Source: an uncultured Aquimarina sp. (GTDB taxonomy: Bacteria > Bacteroidota > Bacteroidia > Flavobacteriales > Flavobacteriaceae). Taken from it: a stretch of DNA of 59,630 nucleotides. Numbering within the stretch: the first letter of the stretch is position 1; each line of letters opens with the position of its first letter. Made by a program: the position numbers and the translations under genes. This document shows, piece after piece, positions 9,162 to 18,235 of this stretch. The notes below the pieces were generated by a model. The model searched no databases. It was given only the letters and a program-made list of their open reading frames with translations, and had not been told where the DNA came from. Location: NCBI GenBank assembly GCA_947489195.1, contig CANLCT010000025.1, forward strand, positions 1-59,630, read 5' to 3'.

Positions 9162-9695
9162 ATGAAATACAAATGTTTAAGTTTAGTACTATTTTTAGTT
9201 TTATCCTTACAATCAATAGCACAAGAAACAACATTAACAGAGTCTGTAACTCAATATTTAAATATTAATGGAACTACTGAGCAATATGAGCACGCAGTAA
9301 GTTCATTGTTGGTTATGCTAAAACAACAATATGCATCAAAAAATGTTCCAGAAGAAGTTTGGGAAGAGCTAAGTAAGCAAAAACCTACAGCTATTAATCA
9401 AATTAAAGCTATGTTAGTTTCTACTTATCGTACACATTTTGATCAGATAGAAATTAATGATATGATTAAATTTTATAAAACTCCAACTGGTCAGCAAATG
9501 ATAAAAGATCAAACCAAGTTAACACAAAACGATCGTGATAAAATGGCTTTCTTTTATAATTCAGCAACAGGACAAAAGATTTTACAAGAAAGTGATGCAT
9601 TAAATCAATCTGTAAGTGAAATTAGCGAAAATTGGAGTCGTGGTTTATATAAATCGATGACCTCTAAATTAGCAGAACAAGGGTACGATTTATAA
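9162..9695 (+). CDS. secreted DUF2059 domain protein
   Basis: 177 residues with a signal peptide (MKYKCLSLVLFLVLSLQSIAQ). The mature part is helical and has the DUF2059 pattern: a helix ending DQIEINDMIKFYKTPTGQQMI and a repeat-like FYNSATGQKILQES. DUF2059 proteins are periplasmic, often in envelope contexts, with no assigned activity. The start ATG at 9162 is preferred over 9120 because it opens directly with the signal peptide and follows the promoter at 9130-9137. Its 3' end overlaps the convergent methyltransferase gene by six bases. Confidence 0.8.
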   Translation: MKYKCLSLVLFLVLSLQSIAQETTLTESVTQYLNINGTTEQYEHAVSSLLVMLKQQYASKNVPEEVWEELSKQKPTAINQIKAMLVSTYRTHFDQIEINDMIKFYKTPTGQQMIKDQTKLTQNDRDKMAFFYNSATGQKILQESDALNQSVSEISENWSRGLYKSMTSKLAEQGYDL

Positions 9696-10394
9696 TGTTA
9701 ATTTAGCCAGGTAATCATAATGATCACCTTCGGTAATTAATTCACAATTAAAATCATTAAATACAGCTGCACGTTGTAGCGTATTGTAATCAACATATAA
9801 CCAGTCAAATTTTTGGCTGGTTTTGTTTTTGTAATCTAGTTGATATTGCATTTCGCCATAATATCCTTGAGCTGCGTCAACCCAATATTCCCCATTTTCA
9901 TCTTCAAATAAATAGATAAGGTCAGAAGAGTCAATAAGTACTTGTCCATTTGAGGTAAGTAAGCTTTTTAATTTGTCAAAAAAAGAAGCAAAATTATTTA
10001 AGGTTCCTATAATACCACTGCCGTTCATTAAAAGTAAGATGGTATCATATTTACCTTTATGATTGTAAAAATCTATATTGGAAACAGTAATAACTCCTCT
10101 TTTTTTACAAATGTTTACCGCTCCTGCGGAAGTATCAATAGCAGTTACATCTAATTTTTTTTCATTTTGAAGGTATAATGAATGACTTCCCGCTCCACAG
10201 CCAACATCGAGTACTTTTCCGAAAGATAGATCTAGTGCTTTTTGCTCAATTTTAGGCATTTTAGGAAAAGTCCTAAATAAGTAAGGAATAGGAATTTCGT
10301 CATCATCAAATTCATTAGACCTTACAATAATTGAATTAGGAATCCCTGTTTCGAAGTAGTCAGTAATGGCAGCGCCAAAAATATCATTTTCCAT
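9690..10394 (-). CDS. class I SAM-dependent methyltransferase
   Basis: 234 residues from the ATG at 10392-10394. The SAM-binding motif I is VLDVGCGAGSHSLYL, followed by an acidic motif II (DVTAIDTSAGAVNICKKRG) and motif III around YDTILLLMNGSGIIG. The C-terminal part (FDWLYVDYNTLQRAA, FNCELITEGDHYDYLAKLTL) is conserved among flavobacterial homologues but gives no hint of substrate. A longer frame starts at 10433 and would overlap the divergent ykgJ-like gene, so MENDIFGAAITDYFETG was taken as the N-terminus. Cytoplasmic; target small molecule or protein unknown. Confidence 0.8.
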   Translation of the reverse strand: MENDIFGAAITDYFETGIPNSIIVRSNEFDDDEIPIPYLFRTFPKMPKIEQKALDLSFGKVLDVGCGAGSHSLYLQNEKKLDVTAIDTSAGAVNICKKRGVITVSNIDFYNHKGKYDTILLLMNGSGIIGTLNNFASFFDKLKSLLTSNGQVLIDSSDLIYLFEDENGEYWVDAAQGYYGEMQYQLDYKNKTSQKFDWLYVDYNTLQRAAVFNDFNCELITEGDHYDYLAKLTL

Positions 10395-10415
10395 GGTGGG
10401 TGTAAAGTTATGTTT

Positions 10416-10423
10416 TACATTTG
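10416..10423 (+). promoter_or_regulatory. TAnnTTTG promoter element immediately before the YkgJ-like gene
   Basis: TACATTTG ends four bases before the ATG at 10428. With the usual six to seven bases from this element to the start of transcription, the RNA would begin at or within the start codon, implying a leaderless or near-leaderless message. Confidence 0.55.
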
Positions 10424-10427
10424 CTGT

Positions 10428-10946
10428 ATGCAAGAGGAAATTGATAGACTACCAAAAGAAGCTAAAGAACAATTTAAAGAAAACAAGAAGTTTTTAGAGC
10501 GCTTACGTCAAAAGCCTCCAAAAAAATTGGATATTATTATGCAAGATTTGCATAAAAAAACATTTGATCAAATAGATTGTTTAGAATGTGCCAATTGTTG
10601 TAAAACAACAGCGCCTATTGTAACAGATCGTGATACGCAGCGTATTGCCAAGCATTTAAAAATGAAGGCAATTGATTTTGAACAAAAGTACTTAACTGTT
10701 GATATTGATGGGGATCAGGTTTTAAAAACCACTCCTTGCGAATTTTTAGCTCATGATAACTATTGCTTAATTTATGATGTGCGTCCAAAGGCTTGTTCAG
10801 AATACCCGCATACAAACAGAAAACGTTTCCATCAATTAAATCAGATAACTTTAGCAAATACATCCATTTGTCCGGCCACATTAAGAATGGTAGAAAAACT
10901 TAAAGCACAGTTGGGAGTGTTAAATAAAAAGGAAAAGCAGCGTTAA
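10428..10946 (+). CDS. YkgJ-type cysteine cluster protein
   Basis: 172 residues. The N-terminal helical part leads to CLECANCC (Cys 51, 54, 57, 58), followed by Cys in TTPCEFL, NYCLIYDVRPKAC and a later SICPA. This CxxCxxCC...C...C pattern defines the YkgJ/UPF0153 zinc or iron-sulphur cluster family, whose biochemical role is unsettled. Cytoplasmic; no membrane segment. The ATG at 10428 was chosen because family members start with a similar MQE-like text. The 3' end overlaps the convergent DUF3817 gene by four bases. Confidence 0.8.
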   Translation: MQEEIDRLPKEAKEQFKENKKFLERLRQKPPKKLDIIMQDLHKKTFDQIDCLECANCCKTTAPIVTDRDTQRIAKHLKMKAIDFEQKYLTVDIDGDQVLKTTPCEFLAHDNYCLIYDVRPKACSEYPHTNRKRFHQLNQITLANTSICPATLRMVEKLKAQLGVLNKKEKQR

Positions 10947-11218
10947 TTTTTTAGGTATTTTTTATCAGCCCAAAAAGTACCAAAAGGAATAATAGAACAT
11001 AAAAGAATAATAGCAGTTTGCTTATTTGACCATTTTAATTCTACCTTGAGTAAAATGGCAAATACTACATAGGCTAAAAATAAAAAACCATGTACCATGC
11101 CTATAACTTTATTAGGCATAGGATTTTCAAATAAATATTTTAATGGCATGGTTACAAAAAGGATAATTAAAAACGAAATTCCTTCGAGTAAGGCAAGGAT
11201 TCTAAATTTTTGAAGCAT
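10943..11218 (-). CDS. DUF3817 small membrane protein
   Basis: 91 residues with three hydrophobic segments: ILALLEGISFLIILFVTMPL, VIGMVHGFLFLAYVVFAILL and TAIILLCSIIPFGTFWADK. The LLEGISFLIILFVTMPLKY start, the central MVHGFLF and the final PFGTFWADK are the DUF3817 signature. An inner-membrane protein of unknown function, widespread in bacteria. A minus-strand promoter element lies at 11235-11242, about 17 bases upstream of the ATG. Confidence 0.85.
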   Translation of the reverse strand: MLQKFRILALLEGISFLIILFVTMPLKYLFENPMPNKVIGMVHGFLFLAYVVFAILLKVELKWSNKQTAIILLCSIIPFGTFWADKKYLKN

Positions 11219-11234
11219 ATTGTGTTTTTTTTGA

Positions 11235-11242
11235 CAAAGGTA
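11235..11242 (-). promoter_or_regulatory. TAnnTTTG promoter element for the DUF3817 gene
   Basis: The plus strand reads CAAAGGTA, which is TACCTTTG on the minus strand, a perfect match 17 bases upstream of the start at 11218. Confidence 0.55.
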
Positions 11243-11257
11243 AATTACCGTAAATTA

Positions 11258-12493
11258 TTATGGATATAATAAATACTTTTTTCTAATTAATTTAAAATGA
11301 TCTAAATCTTTTTGCCAAGTAGCTTTAATTTCTTTTTCAGTCATTCCTGTTTCAATTTGATGTTGTAATTGATCTGTTCCAGCTAGTTTTTTAAAAAACG
11401 AAGTAAAAAATTCATTTTTATTAGGACTTTGTTTATAAGCTTTAATTAACCAATTTAAATGTAATTGATTCAGTTTTTTATACTGTTGTAAATTTTCTCC
11501 ATAGCATAATTTAGCTTCAAATTTAGGGTGTTTAGCCCCTGGTTTTGGCGTTGGAGTAAAGCTGAAATCGGTTTTTGGTAAGTTTGGAGCCCCATATAAT
11601 TGGAACTGTAAATCAGTACCTCGACCTACACTAACTTTAGTACCTTCAAACAAACACAAACTTGGATATAAATTAATAGATTGATCATTTGGCAAGTTTG
11701 GCGAAGGTTTTATAGGCAGAGAATATGCGGTATTATGAGTGTAATTTTTTAAAGGAATTACGGTGAGTTCACAAGTTATATTATTCGCTAGCCAATGCTC
11801 ACCATTGATCATTTTTGCATATTCGCCAATAGTCATACCATGTACAATAGGTATAGGGTGTAAGCCAACAAAACTTTTAAATTCAGATTTACGGATGGGG
11901 CCATCAACATAATGTCCATTTGGATTGGGTCTATCAAGTACAATAACTGGAATGTTAGCTTCGGCGCAAGCTTCCATAATATAGTGTAGAGTTGAAATGT
12001 AAGTGTAAAAACGGGCACCAACATCTTGAATGTCAAATAATACGATATCAATTTTTGATAACATTTCTATACTAGGTTTTTTATGCTTTCCGTAAAGAGA
12101 AAAAATAGGTAATCCAGTAACTATATCTTTGCCATTTTTTATTACTTCGCCAGCATCTGCTGTACCTCTAAAGCCGTGTTCGGGAGCAAAAACTTTTTTT
12201 AAATTAATACCATTGCTTATTAAAGAATCTACTAAATGTATAGGTTGTTTTTTAGTATTGAAAATAATACTGGTTGGGTTAGCAACTATAGCTATATTTT
12301 TGTTTTTAAGAAGTTTTAAGTAAGTAGTTGTCTGTTGTGCACCTGTTTGTATTATTGGTTTTTTCTTTTCTTCTTTTACAGAAGAAATGGTTTCATTATT
12401 AATTTTATGAGTAGTGTTTTTTGTTGAATTTGGTTTTCCGCAAGAAAATAAGGGAAAGACTAGTATTAATAATGTATTTTTGAAAAAGGTCAT
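11258..12493 (-). CDS. namZ: NamZ-like exo-beta-N-acetylmuramidase (DUF1343) lipoprotein
   Basis: 411 residues starting at ATG 12491-12493 with the lipoprotein signal MTFFKNTLLILVFPLFSC. The body has the DUF1343 landmarks: NIAIVANPTSI, FAPEHGFRGTADAGE, DIQDVGARFYTYISTLHY, VLDRPNPNGHYVDGP, and NLPNDQSINLYPSLCLFEGT with SVGRGTD. The family type enzyme (NamZ) removes terminal N-acetylmuramic acid from peptidoglycan fragments during wall recycling. A lipid anchor would place it on the periplasmic or outer-membrane side. A longer in-frame start at 12541 would overlap the divergent permease gene and destroy the signal peptide. Assignment to the family is sure; activity is inferred from relatives. 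Confidence 0.85.
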   Translation of the reverse strand: MTFFKNTLLILVFPLFSCGKPNSTKNTTHKINNETISSVKEEKKKPIIQTGAQQTTTYLKLLKNKNIAIVANPTSIIFNTKKQPIHLVDSLISNGINLKKVFAPEHGFRGTADAGEVIKNGKDIVTGLPIFSLYGKHKKPSIEMLSKIDIVLFDIQDVGARFYTYISTLHYIMEACAEANIPVIVLDRPNPNGHYVDGPIRKSEFKSFVGLHPIPIVHGMTIGEYAKMINGEHWLANNITCELTVIPLKNYTHNTAYSLPIKPSPNLPNDQSINLYPSLCLFEGTKVSVGRGTDLQFQLYGAPNLPKTDFSFTPTPKPGAKHPKFEAKLCYGENLQQYKKLNQLHLNWLIKAYKQSPNKNEFFTSFFKKLAGTDQLQHQIETGMTEKEIKATWQKDLDHFKLIRKKYLLYP

Positions 12494-12540
12494 TAACCAT
12501 GAAAAATATCTTTTTCGAAGATTAAACTGATTGTAATACA

Positions 12541-13773
12541 TTGAATTTTGAGTATTTTATAGCCCAAAGGCTGATTAAAGAAAAGGCATTTGCCAAAAAT
12601 ATATCGTCACCTATTGTAAAAATAGCCATCATTGCTATTGCCTTAGGCATCGTAATGATGCTAATAGCTATTGCTACAGGTGTTGGTTTACAACGTAAAA
12701 TTCGTGAAAAAATAGCACTTTTTAACGGGCATATCGAAATTTCTAATTTTGATAATAATTCAAGTCAAGTTTCTATAAAGCCAATTACTACTAAACAAAC
12801 TTTTTATCCAAATTTTTCAGAAGTGACAGAGGTCACTCATATACAAGGAGTAGCCACTAAAGCAGGAATTGTTCGTACAGAAACAGATTTTGAAGGCGTG
12901 TTAATAAAAGGAGTTGGTGCCGATTATAAATGGGATGTGTTCGAAACTTATTTGGAACAAGGAAGGTTGCCTAATTATAATAAAAAACTTAATGAAGAAA
13001 TTCTTATATCTAGTTACTTAGCTAATAGATTAGGTTATAAATTAGGAGATAAGGTGGTAACTTATTTTTTAAAAAAAGATAAAGCGCGTACCAATTTACG
13101 CTCTTTTGTGGTTACAGGAATTTACAATTCGGGTTATGAAGAATTTGATAAAGCTTTTATAATAACAGATATTAGACATATTCAACGCCTTAATAAATGG
13201 AAAAAAGATGAGGTGGGTGCTTTTGAAGTTTTTGTGACTGATTTTGATGCTGTAAATAATATTAATGCAGCCGTTTATAAAAGTATTCCATCAAATTTAG
13301 ATAGTACATCCATTTCTCAAAAATACGGGAACATTTTTCAGTGGTTGGATATGTTTGATTTCAATATTGCTGGAATTATAGGTATTATGATTTTGGTCGC
13401 AGGCATAAATATGATTACTGCAATTTTAGTACTTATTTTAGAACGTACACAGTTAATAGGCATGCTAAAAGCAATGGGAAGCTCTAATGTGAGCATTCGT
13501 AAGATTTTTATGTATAACGCCACTTATATTATTTTAAAAGGACTTTTTTGGGGTAATTTCATAGGGCTTTCTTTAATTGGAATTCAATATTTTTTTAAAG
13601 TGATTACTTTAAATCCAGCGGATTATTATGTCAAATATGCGCCAGTACATATTACCATTCAGCAAATTTTAGCGTTAAATATGGGTACATTATTATTATG
13701 TGTTTTGGTACTTTGGATTCCCTCATATGTAATCACTAAAATAGCGCCAATAAAAGCGATTAAATTTCAATAA
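12541..13773 (+). CDS. LolC/LolE-type ABC transporter permease (FtsX-like)
   Basis: 410 residues starting at a TTG codon at 12541 (NFEYFIAQRLIK, the usual N-terminus of the family). One membrane helix lies at residues 26-50, followed by a large periplasmic MacB-like domain (about 50-270), then three C-terminal helices (FNIAGIIGIMILVAGINMITAILVL, ATYIILKGLFWGNFIGLSLIG, LLLCVLVLWIPSYVI), a 4-TM FtsX fold. These proteins move lipoproteins from the inner membrane to LolA, powered by a LolD ATPase. No ATPase gene is adjacent. NamZ is divergent, 47 bases away. FtsX proper is less likely because of the N-terminus and length. Confidence 0.8.
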   Translation: MNFEYFIAQRLIKEKAFAKNISSPIVKIAIIAIALGIVMMLIAIATGVGLQRKIREKIALFNGHIEISNFDNNSSQVSIKPITTKQTFYPNFSEVTEVTHIQGVATKAGIVRTETDFEGVLIKGVGADYKWDVFETYLEQGRLPNYNKKLNEEILISSYLANRLGYKLGDKVVTYFLKKDKARTNLRSFVVTGIYNSGYEEFDKAFIITDIRHIQRLNKWKKDEVGAFEVFVTDFDAVNNINAAVYKSIPSNLDSTSISQKYGNIFQWLDMFDFNIAGIIGIMILVAGINMITAILVLILERTQLIGMLKAMGSSNVSIRKIFMYNATYIILKGLFWGNFIGLSLIGIQYFFKVITLNPADYYVKYAPVHITIQQILALNMGTLLLCVLVLWIPSYVITKIAPIKAIKFQ

Positions 13774-13803
13774 TTATTTAAAATGATATAAGTTTTTAAA
13801 ATA

Positions 13804-14352
13804 ATGAAAGTAAAACTAGTTGACAATGATGCTGAATTATACGGAATACTGGCTGTACAAAAGGAAAATCATTTTGAAAGTTTATCCATAGAAGATCAAA
13901 AAAATAAAGGTTTTGTTACGGTTAAACATGATTTTGAATCTATTCAAAAATTAAATGCAAAAGCTTCTCAAATTATAGTTATGGATAAAGATAAGCTTGT
14001 AGGTTATGCTTTGGTAATGCTAAAAGAGTTTAAAAATTTGATTCCTATACTAGTACCTATGTTTAATCTTTTTGAAAACATTCAATATAAAGGAAGTAAT
14101 TTAAGTGAATTAAATTACTATATCATGGGGCAAATATGCATAGCCGAAGGTTATAAGCGTAAAGGTCTTTTTCAAAAACTATATTCAAAACATAAAGAGG
14201 TTTACTCCAAACACTTTGATTATTGTGTTACCGAAGTATCATCAAGTAATATTCCTTCTATAAAAGCACATGAAAAAGTAGGTTTCAAAACTATTTTTAG
14301 ATTTACAGACACGACCGATGAATGGAATATTTTGTTATGGGATTGGAATTAA
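13804..14352 (+). CDS. GNAT-family N-acetyltransferase
   Basis: 182 residues. The acetyl-CoA binding motif A region is QICIAEGYKRKGLFQKLY (a variant of the R/Q-x-x-G-x-G/A loop), followed by the typical beta4-beta5 pattern VTEVSSSNIPSIKAHEKVGFKTI, where ..N..(S/A)..(A/L)(H/Y)EK.GF is a GNAT hallmark. It probably acetylates an amine on a small molecule or protein. It follows the permease by 30 bases and may be cotranscribed. Substrate unknown. Confidence 0.8.
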   Translation: MKVKLVDNDAELYGILAVQKENHFESLSIEDQKNKGFVTVKHDFESIQKLNAKASQIIVMDKDKLVGYALVMLKEFKNLIPILVPMFNLFENIQYKGSNLSELNYYIMGQICIAEGYKRKGLFQKLYSKHKEVYSKHFDYCVTEVSSSNIPSIKAHEKVGFKTIFRFTDTTDEWNILLWDWN

Positions 14353-14381
14353 TTGTCATTAACTACTCAACCCATTTATGT

Positions 14382-14412
14382 TTGACATAGTATTATAATT
14401 AATGTAATTTTG
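14382..14412 (+). promoter_or_regulatory. Bacteroidota promoter (-33 TTG and -7 TAATTTTG) for the acyltransferase
   Basis: TTG at 14382-14384 and a perfect -7 element TAATTTTG at 14405-14412, separated by 20 bases, place transcription near 14419, about 23 bases before the ATG at 14442. Confidence 0.65.
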
Positions 14413-14441
14413 TCGCTTTTGCCACATAAACATCCAAAGTA

Positions 14442-16349
14442 ATGAGTAGCAAACATTTTTATAGACCAGATATTGATGGATTAAGAGCTGTGGCAGTAAT
14501 GCTGGTTATTTTATTTCATGCTGGTTTTACCAGTATTAGTGGAGGATTTGTGGGAGTAGATATCTTTTTTGTGATATCGGGTTTTTTAATTACAAGTTCA
14601 ATAAACAAACAAATGATTCAAGGAACTTTTTCGTTCCAAAATTTTTATTTAAAAAGGATAAGACGAATCATTCCAGTGTTGGTGTTTATCATTATTATGG
14701 TAACAATACCGGCTTATTTTATATTGTTTTCTGATGATTTCGAAAATTATTCTAGAACTATTATTCATACTATTTTAAGTACGAATAACTTTCATTTATG
14801 GATTAAAAGTAGTGACTATTTTGCCGAAAGTACGGAGTTAATACCTTTACTACATACTTGGTCATTATCTGTTGAAGAACAGTTTTATATTGTATGGCCT
14901 CCGCTATTGTTGCTATTACATAAAAAACTTAATTTAAAAAATAGATTAATTGGAGTAACGTTATTACTTTTTTTAAGCTTTTTATTATCGGTGTATTTAA
15001 CAGATGCAAACATGCAAATGGCTTATTTTTTATTACCAGCTCGATTGTTTGAAATGTTATTAGGAGCAGTTTTAGCTGTTTTTTGGAATAAATTACCTCA
15101 ATTTTCTAGCACAATTAATCACTTCATATCAACACTAGGTTTTTTTATGATGTTAATGCCAGCCTTATTATTAACTCACACAAATAGTTTTCCTGGAATT
15201 AACGCATTATGGCCCTGTTTAGGAGCGTGCTTGTTTATTGTTTCTGGTAAAGAAGAAATAAATAAGGGAGTGTTCAATAAATTATTACAAATACGTGTTT
15301 TTGTTTTTATCGGATTAATTTCTTATTCCATGTATTTGTGGCATTGGCCTTTGTTGGTTTTTGTTAAGTATTTAGGTTTTGAATTAACAAAATCTATAGC
15401 CGTTAGTATAATTATTTTAACAATAATGTTGTCTTTTTTATCGTGGAAATTTGTAGAACAGCCTTTTAGATATACTTATACCTTTGATTTTAAAAATACA
15501 CTATTAAAAGTGCTTTTGCCAAGTATGCTTATTTGTGGAATACTATATGGAGTGATAGATCACTTTAATGGTTTTCCAAATCGTTTTACACAGTTGAGTG
15601 AGTTTGATAAGGATGCAAATTTTCCCAGTAAGTTACGTCGTAATTGTTATCGAAAACTTCGCTTAGGCAATTTTGATGAATGTGGTTTGGGTACACCTAA
15701 AGAGAAGCCAGATGGAATGCTAATCGGAGATTCATTTGCTAATCATTCTGCTTCATTTTTGGAAGTATTAGCTTATGATGCAAATATGTATTTTCATGAT
15801 AGTGCAGGTGGGGGATATCCAGTATTAGGCGATGTTAATGATACAACAGGAGAGCCTGAATTTGAACCAGAGTTTGGATTGAAAAGATTGGCGTTGGCTA
15901 AAAAATTTGACTATATTATTTTGGCTGCAAATTGGGAGCGTTTTACCAATAAGGATTCAAAAAATTATCAATTAGTATTTAAAACAGTAAAAGACTTAGT
16001 GGCTACAGGAAAAAAAATATTTGTTATTGATCCAATTCGAGAAACAACGCCTAATGATCTTCATAAAATGAAAGTGTTTAAAGCAAGAAATATTGCTAAA
16101 ATTAAGAAAAAAGATATTTTAGTTCCTTTTTATAAGCGACCAGAGGATTATATTGTTTATGAATTTAAAAGAAAATTACCAAGCATAAAAATCATTGATT
16201 TAAATACGGTATTATGTAAAGGGGAGTTTTGTAATTATGAAATTGATGGAAATATAGTATATCGGAACAGTAATCATTTAAATACTAGTGGAGCACGATT
16301 AATAGGTGAGCGCTACTTAAAACAATTTGGGAATCCATTATTAAAGTAA
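14442..16349 (+). CDS. OafA/YrhL-type acyltransferase with C-terminal SGNH domain
   Basis: 635 residues. The N-terminal half is an acyltransferase-3 membrane domain with about ten helices, opening with YRPDIDGLRAVAVMLVILFH and GGFVGVDIFFVISGFLI, including the catalytic-type His, and LLHTWSLSVEEQFYIVWP. The C-terminal part is a periplasmic SGNH hydrolase-like domain with the nucleophile block GMLIGDSFANHS and the final SNHLNTSGARLIGE (block V His). Such fusions transfer acetyl groups across the inner membrane to cell-wall or surface glycans. It has its own promoter at 14382-14412. The glycan substrate is unknown; the glycosyltransferases at the left edge are the nearest related genes. Confidence 0.88.
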   Translation: MSSKHFYRPDIDGLRAVAVMLVILFHAGFTSISGGFVGVDIFFVISGFLITSSINKQMIQGTFSFQNFYLKRIRRIIPVLVFIIIMVTIPAYFILFSDDFENYSRTIIHTILSTNNFHLWIKSSDYFAESTELIPLLHTWSLSVEEQFYIVWPPLLLLLHKKLNLKNRLIGVTLLLFLSFLLSVYLTDANMQMAYFLLPARLFEMLLGAVLAVFWNKLPQFSSTINHFISTLGFFMMLMPALLLTHTNSFPGINALWPCLGACLFIVSGKEEINKGVFNKLLQIRVFVFIGLISYSMYLWHWPLLVFVKYLGFELTKSIAVSIIILTIMLSFLSWKFVEQPFRYTYTFDFKNTLLKVLLPSMLICGILYGVIDHFNGFPNRFTQLSEFDKDANFPSKLRRNCYRKLRLGNFDECGLGTPKEKPDGMLIGDSFANHSASFLEVLAYDANMYFHDSAGGGYPVLGDVNDTTGEPEFEPEFGLKRLALAKKFDYIILAANWERFTNKDSKNYQLVFKTVKDLVATGKKIFVIDPIRETTPNDLHKMKVFKARNIAKIKKKDILVPFYKRPEDYIVYEFKRKLPSIKIIDLNTVLCKGEFCNYEIDGNIVYRNSNHLNTSGARLIGERYLKQFGNPLLK

Positions 16350-16586
16350 TAAGATTTGAATTGATTTTACAGAATAAGATTTTAAGCTAAAGGTGTTAAA
16401 ATTTAAAATAAAGCTTAATTACAAACTTTATAAGTGCTAAGATCTTCAATAATTCTTATTGATTAGTAATTTTAGAACTTTATTTATTTTAAAATGTTTA
16501 TAGTCAGTATTTTGTTTGTTGTGAGAGCATTTTGTTAAGTGAGTGATAATAATTAACTAAAATAGTTCAATCTGATCAAAAACAAT

Positions 16587-16594
16587 TATATTTG
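16587..16594 (+). promoter_or_regulatory. TAnnTTTG promoter element for guaB
   Basis: TATATTTG is a perfect -7 element 25 bases before the guaB ATG at 16619. The rest of the 269-base gap from 16350 shows no purine riboswitch fold or other element that I could recognise. Confidence 0.6.
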
Positions 16595-16618
16595 CATGCA
16601 ATTAAATTCTTAATTGCC

Positions 16619-18091
16619 ATGATAGCACACGAATCAAAAATTGTTGGAGAAGGTTTAACCTACGATGATGTCTTATTAGTTCCAGCATTTTCAGAAATAC
16701 TTCCACGCGAAGTTAATATTCAAACAAAATTCACTAAAAATATAACAATCAATGTTCCGATTATATCGGCAGCAATGGACACTGTTACGGAATCGAGCAT
16801 GGCAATTGCTATGGCACGTGAAGGTGGAATTGGTGTGTTGCATAAAAATATGACAATCGAGCAACAAGCAAGAGAGGTTAGAAAAGTAAAAAGAGCTGAA
16901 AGCGGGATGATAATTGATCCTGTTACTTTGCCCTTAACAGCTGTAGTTGGTGATGCCAAAGCTCACATGCGCGAACATAGAATAGGCGGAATACCGATAG
17001 TTGATAATGAAGGTAAATTGGCGGGTATTGTAACTAATAGAGATTTACGCTTTGAAAAAGATATAGAACGCCCTTTAACTGAAGTTATGACTAGTGAGAA
17101 TTTAGTTACAGTTTCAGAAGGGACTAATCTTAAAGATGCGGAAGTTATTTTACAGCAAAATAAAATTGAAAAACTTCCTGTAGTTAATGAGGATAACAAA
17201 CTTGTTGGTTTAATTACATTTAGAGATATTACAAAATTAACTCAAAAACCCAATGCAAATAAAGATAAATACGGTCGTTTACGTGTTGCAGCAGCATTAG
17301 GTGTTACAGCTGACGCGGTTGAAAGAGCAAGCGCTTTGGTTAATGTGGGGGTTGATGCGGTTATTATAGATACAGCTCATGGACACACCAAAGGAGTTGT
17401 AGATGTTTTGAAAAAAGTAAAAGCCGCTTTTGCAGATTTAGAAGTAATCGTAGGAAATATAGCGACTGGCGAGGCTGCAAAATATTTGGTTGAAGCCGGC
17501 GCTGATGCCGTAAAAGTTGGAATTGGACCAGGGTCAATTTGTACAACACGTGTTGTGGCTGGTGTTGGTTTTCCTCAGTTTTCAGCAGTGTTGGAAGTGG
17601 CAGCAGCTATTAAAGGCTCTGGAGTTCCGGTAATTGCCGATGGAGGAATTCGTTATACAGGTGATATTCCTAAAGCTATTGCTGCAGGTGCAGATTGTGT
17701 TATGTTAGGATCATTATTAGCAGGTACTAAAGAATCTCCAGGAGAAACAATTATATACGAAGGACGTAAATTTAAATCTTACCGCGGTATGGGATCCGTT
17801 GAAGCAATGAAAAAAGGTTCAAAAGATCGTTATTTCCAAGATGTAGAAGATGATATTAAAAAATTAGTGCCCGAAGGAATAGTTGGTAGAGTAGCGTATA
17901 AAGGAGAATTAAATGAAAGCATTCATCAATTTGTAGGAGGCTTGCGTGCTGGTATGGGGTATTGTGGAGCAGCTGATATTGAGACATTGAAAGAGAATGG
18001 ACGTTTTGTTAAAATTACAGCAAGTGGTATTAACGAAAGTCACCCACATGATGTAACAATTACAAAGGAAGCACCTAATTATTCAAGGTAA
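16619..18091 (+). CDS. guaB: inosine-5'-monophosphate dehydrogenase
   Basis: 490 residues, the usual length. It converts IMP to XMP with NAD+, the first committed step of GMP synthesis, in the cytoplasm. Visible are the N-terminal [21 protein letters not shown], two CBS domains inserted at about residues 95-205, the catalytic-loop motif [11 protein letters not shown] with the active-site Cys, the phosphate-binding [12 protein letters not shown] and [11 protein letters not shown], and the flap with YRGMGS. The start ATG at 16619 gives the canonical IMPDH N-terminus; a TTG at 16592 lies inside the promoter and was rejected. A strong terminator follows at 18151. Confidence 0.97.
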   Translation: MIAHESKIVGEGLTYDDVLLVPAFSEILPREVNIQTKFTKNITINVPIISAAMDTVTESSMAIAMAREGGIGVLHKNMTIEQQAREVRKVKRAESGMIIDPVTLPLTAVVGDAKAHMREHRIGGIPIVDNEGKLAGIVTNRDLRFEKDIERPLTEVMTSENLVTVSEGTNLKDAEVILQQNKIEKLPVVNEDNKLVGLITFRDITKLTQKPNANKDKYGRLRVAAALGVTADAVERASALVNVGVDAVIIDTAHGHTKGVVDVLKKVKAAFADLEVIVGNIATGEAAKYLVEAGADAVKVGIGPGSICTTRVVAGVGFPQFSAVLEVAAAIKGSGVPVIADGGIRYTGDIPKAIAAGADCVMLGSLLAGTKESPGETIIYEGRKFKSYRGMGSVEAMKKGSKDRYFQDVEDDIKKLVPEGIVGRVAYKGELNESIHQFVGGLRAGMGYCGAADIETLKENGRFVKITASGINESHPHDVTITKEAPNYSR

Positions 18092-18150
18092 ATAGAGTAA
18101 ATTCATTTGGAAAATGGTATAAACTAATTAAGAATTAAGTTTATAATTCA

Positions 18151-18190
18151 AAAAGCTGAACAATCGTACGATTGTTCAGCTTTTTTATCT
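18151..18190. terminator. bidirectional intrinsic terminator between guaB and the YceI gene
   Basis: A perfect palindrome at 18151-18184, with 17-base arms (aaaagctgaacaatcgt and its reverse complement), is flanked by A-runs and T-runs on either side. It lies between two convergent genes and can serve both strands. Confidence 0.85.
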
Positions 18191-18235
18191 TTTTAATTAG
18201 TTTGTATGAAATAATGGATACTGTCAAATAATATA

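Noticed and set aside
16350..16618. A purine riboswitch before guaB
   Set aside because: No conserved purine-aptamer loops could be found; only a standard promoter element is visible.
18151..18184. The perfect 34-base palindrome as an operator
   Set aside because: It sits between two convergent genes with A- and T-runs on both sides, as expected of a two-way terminator.
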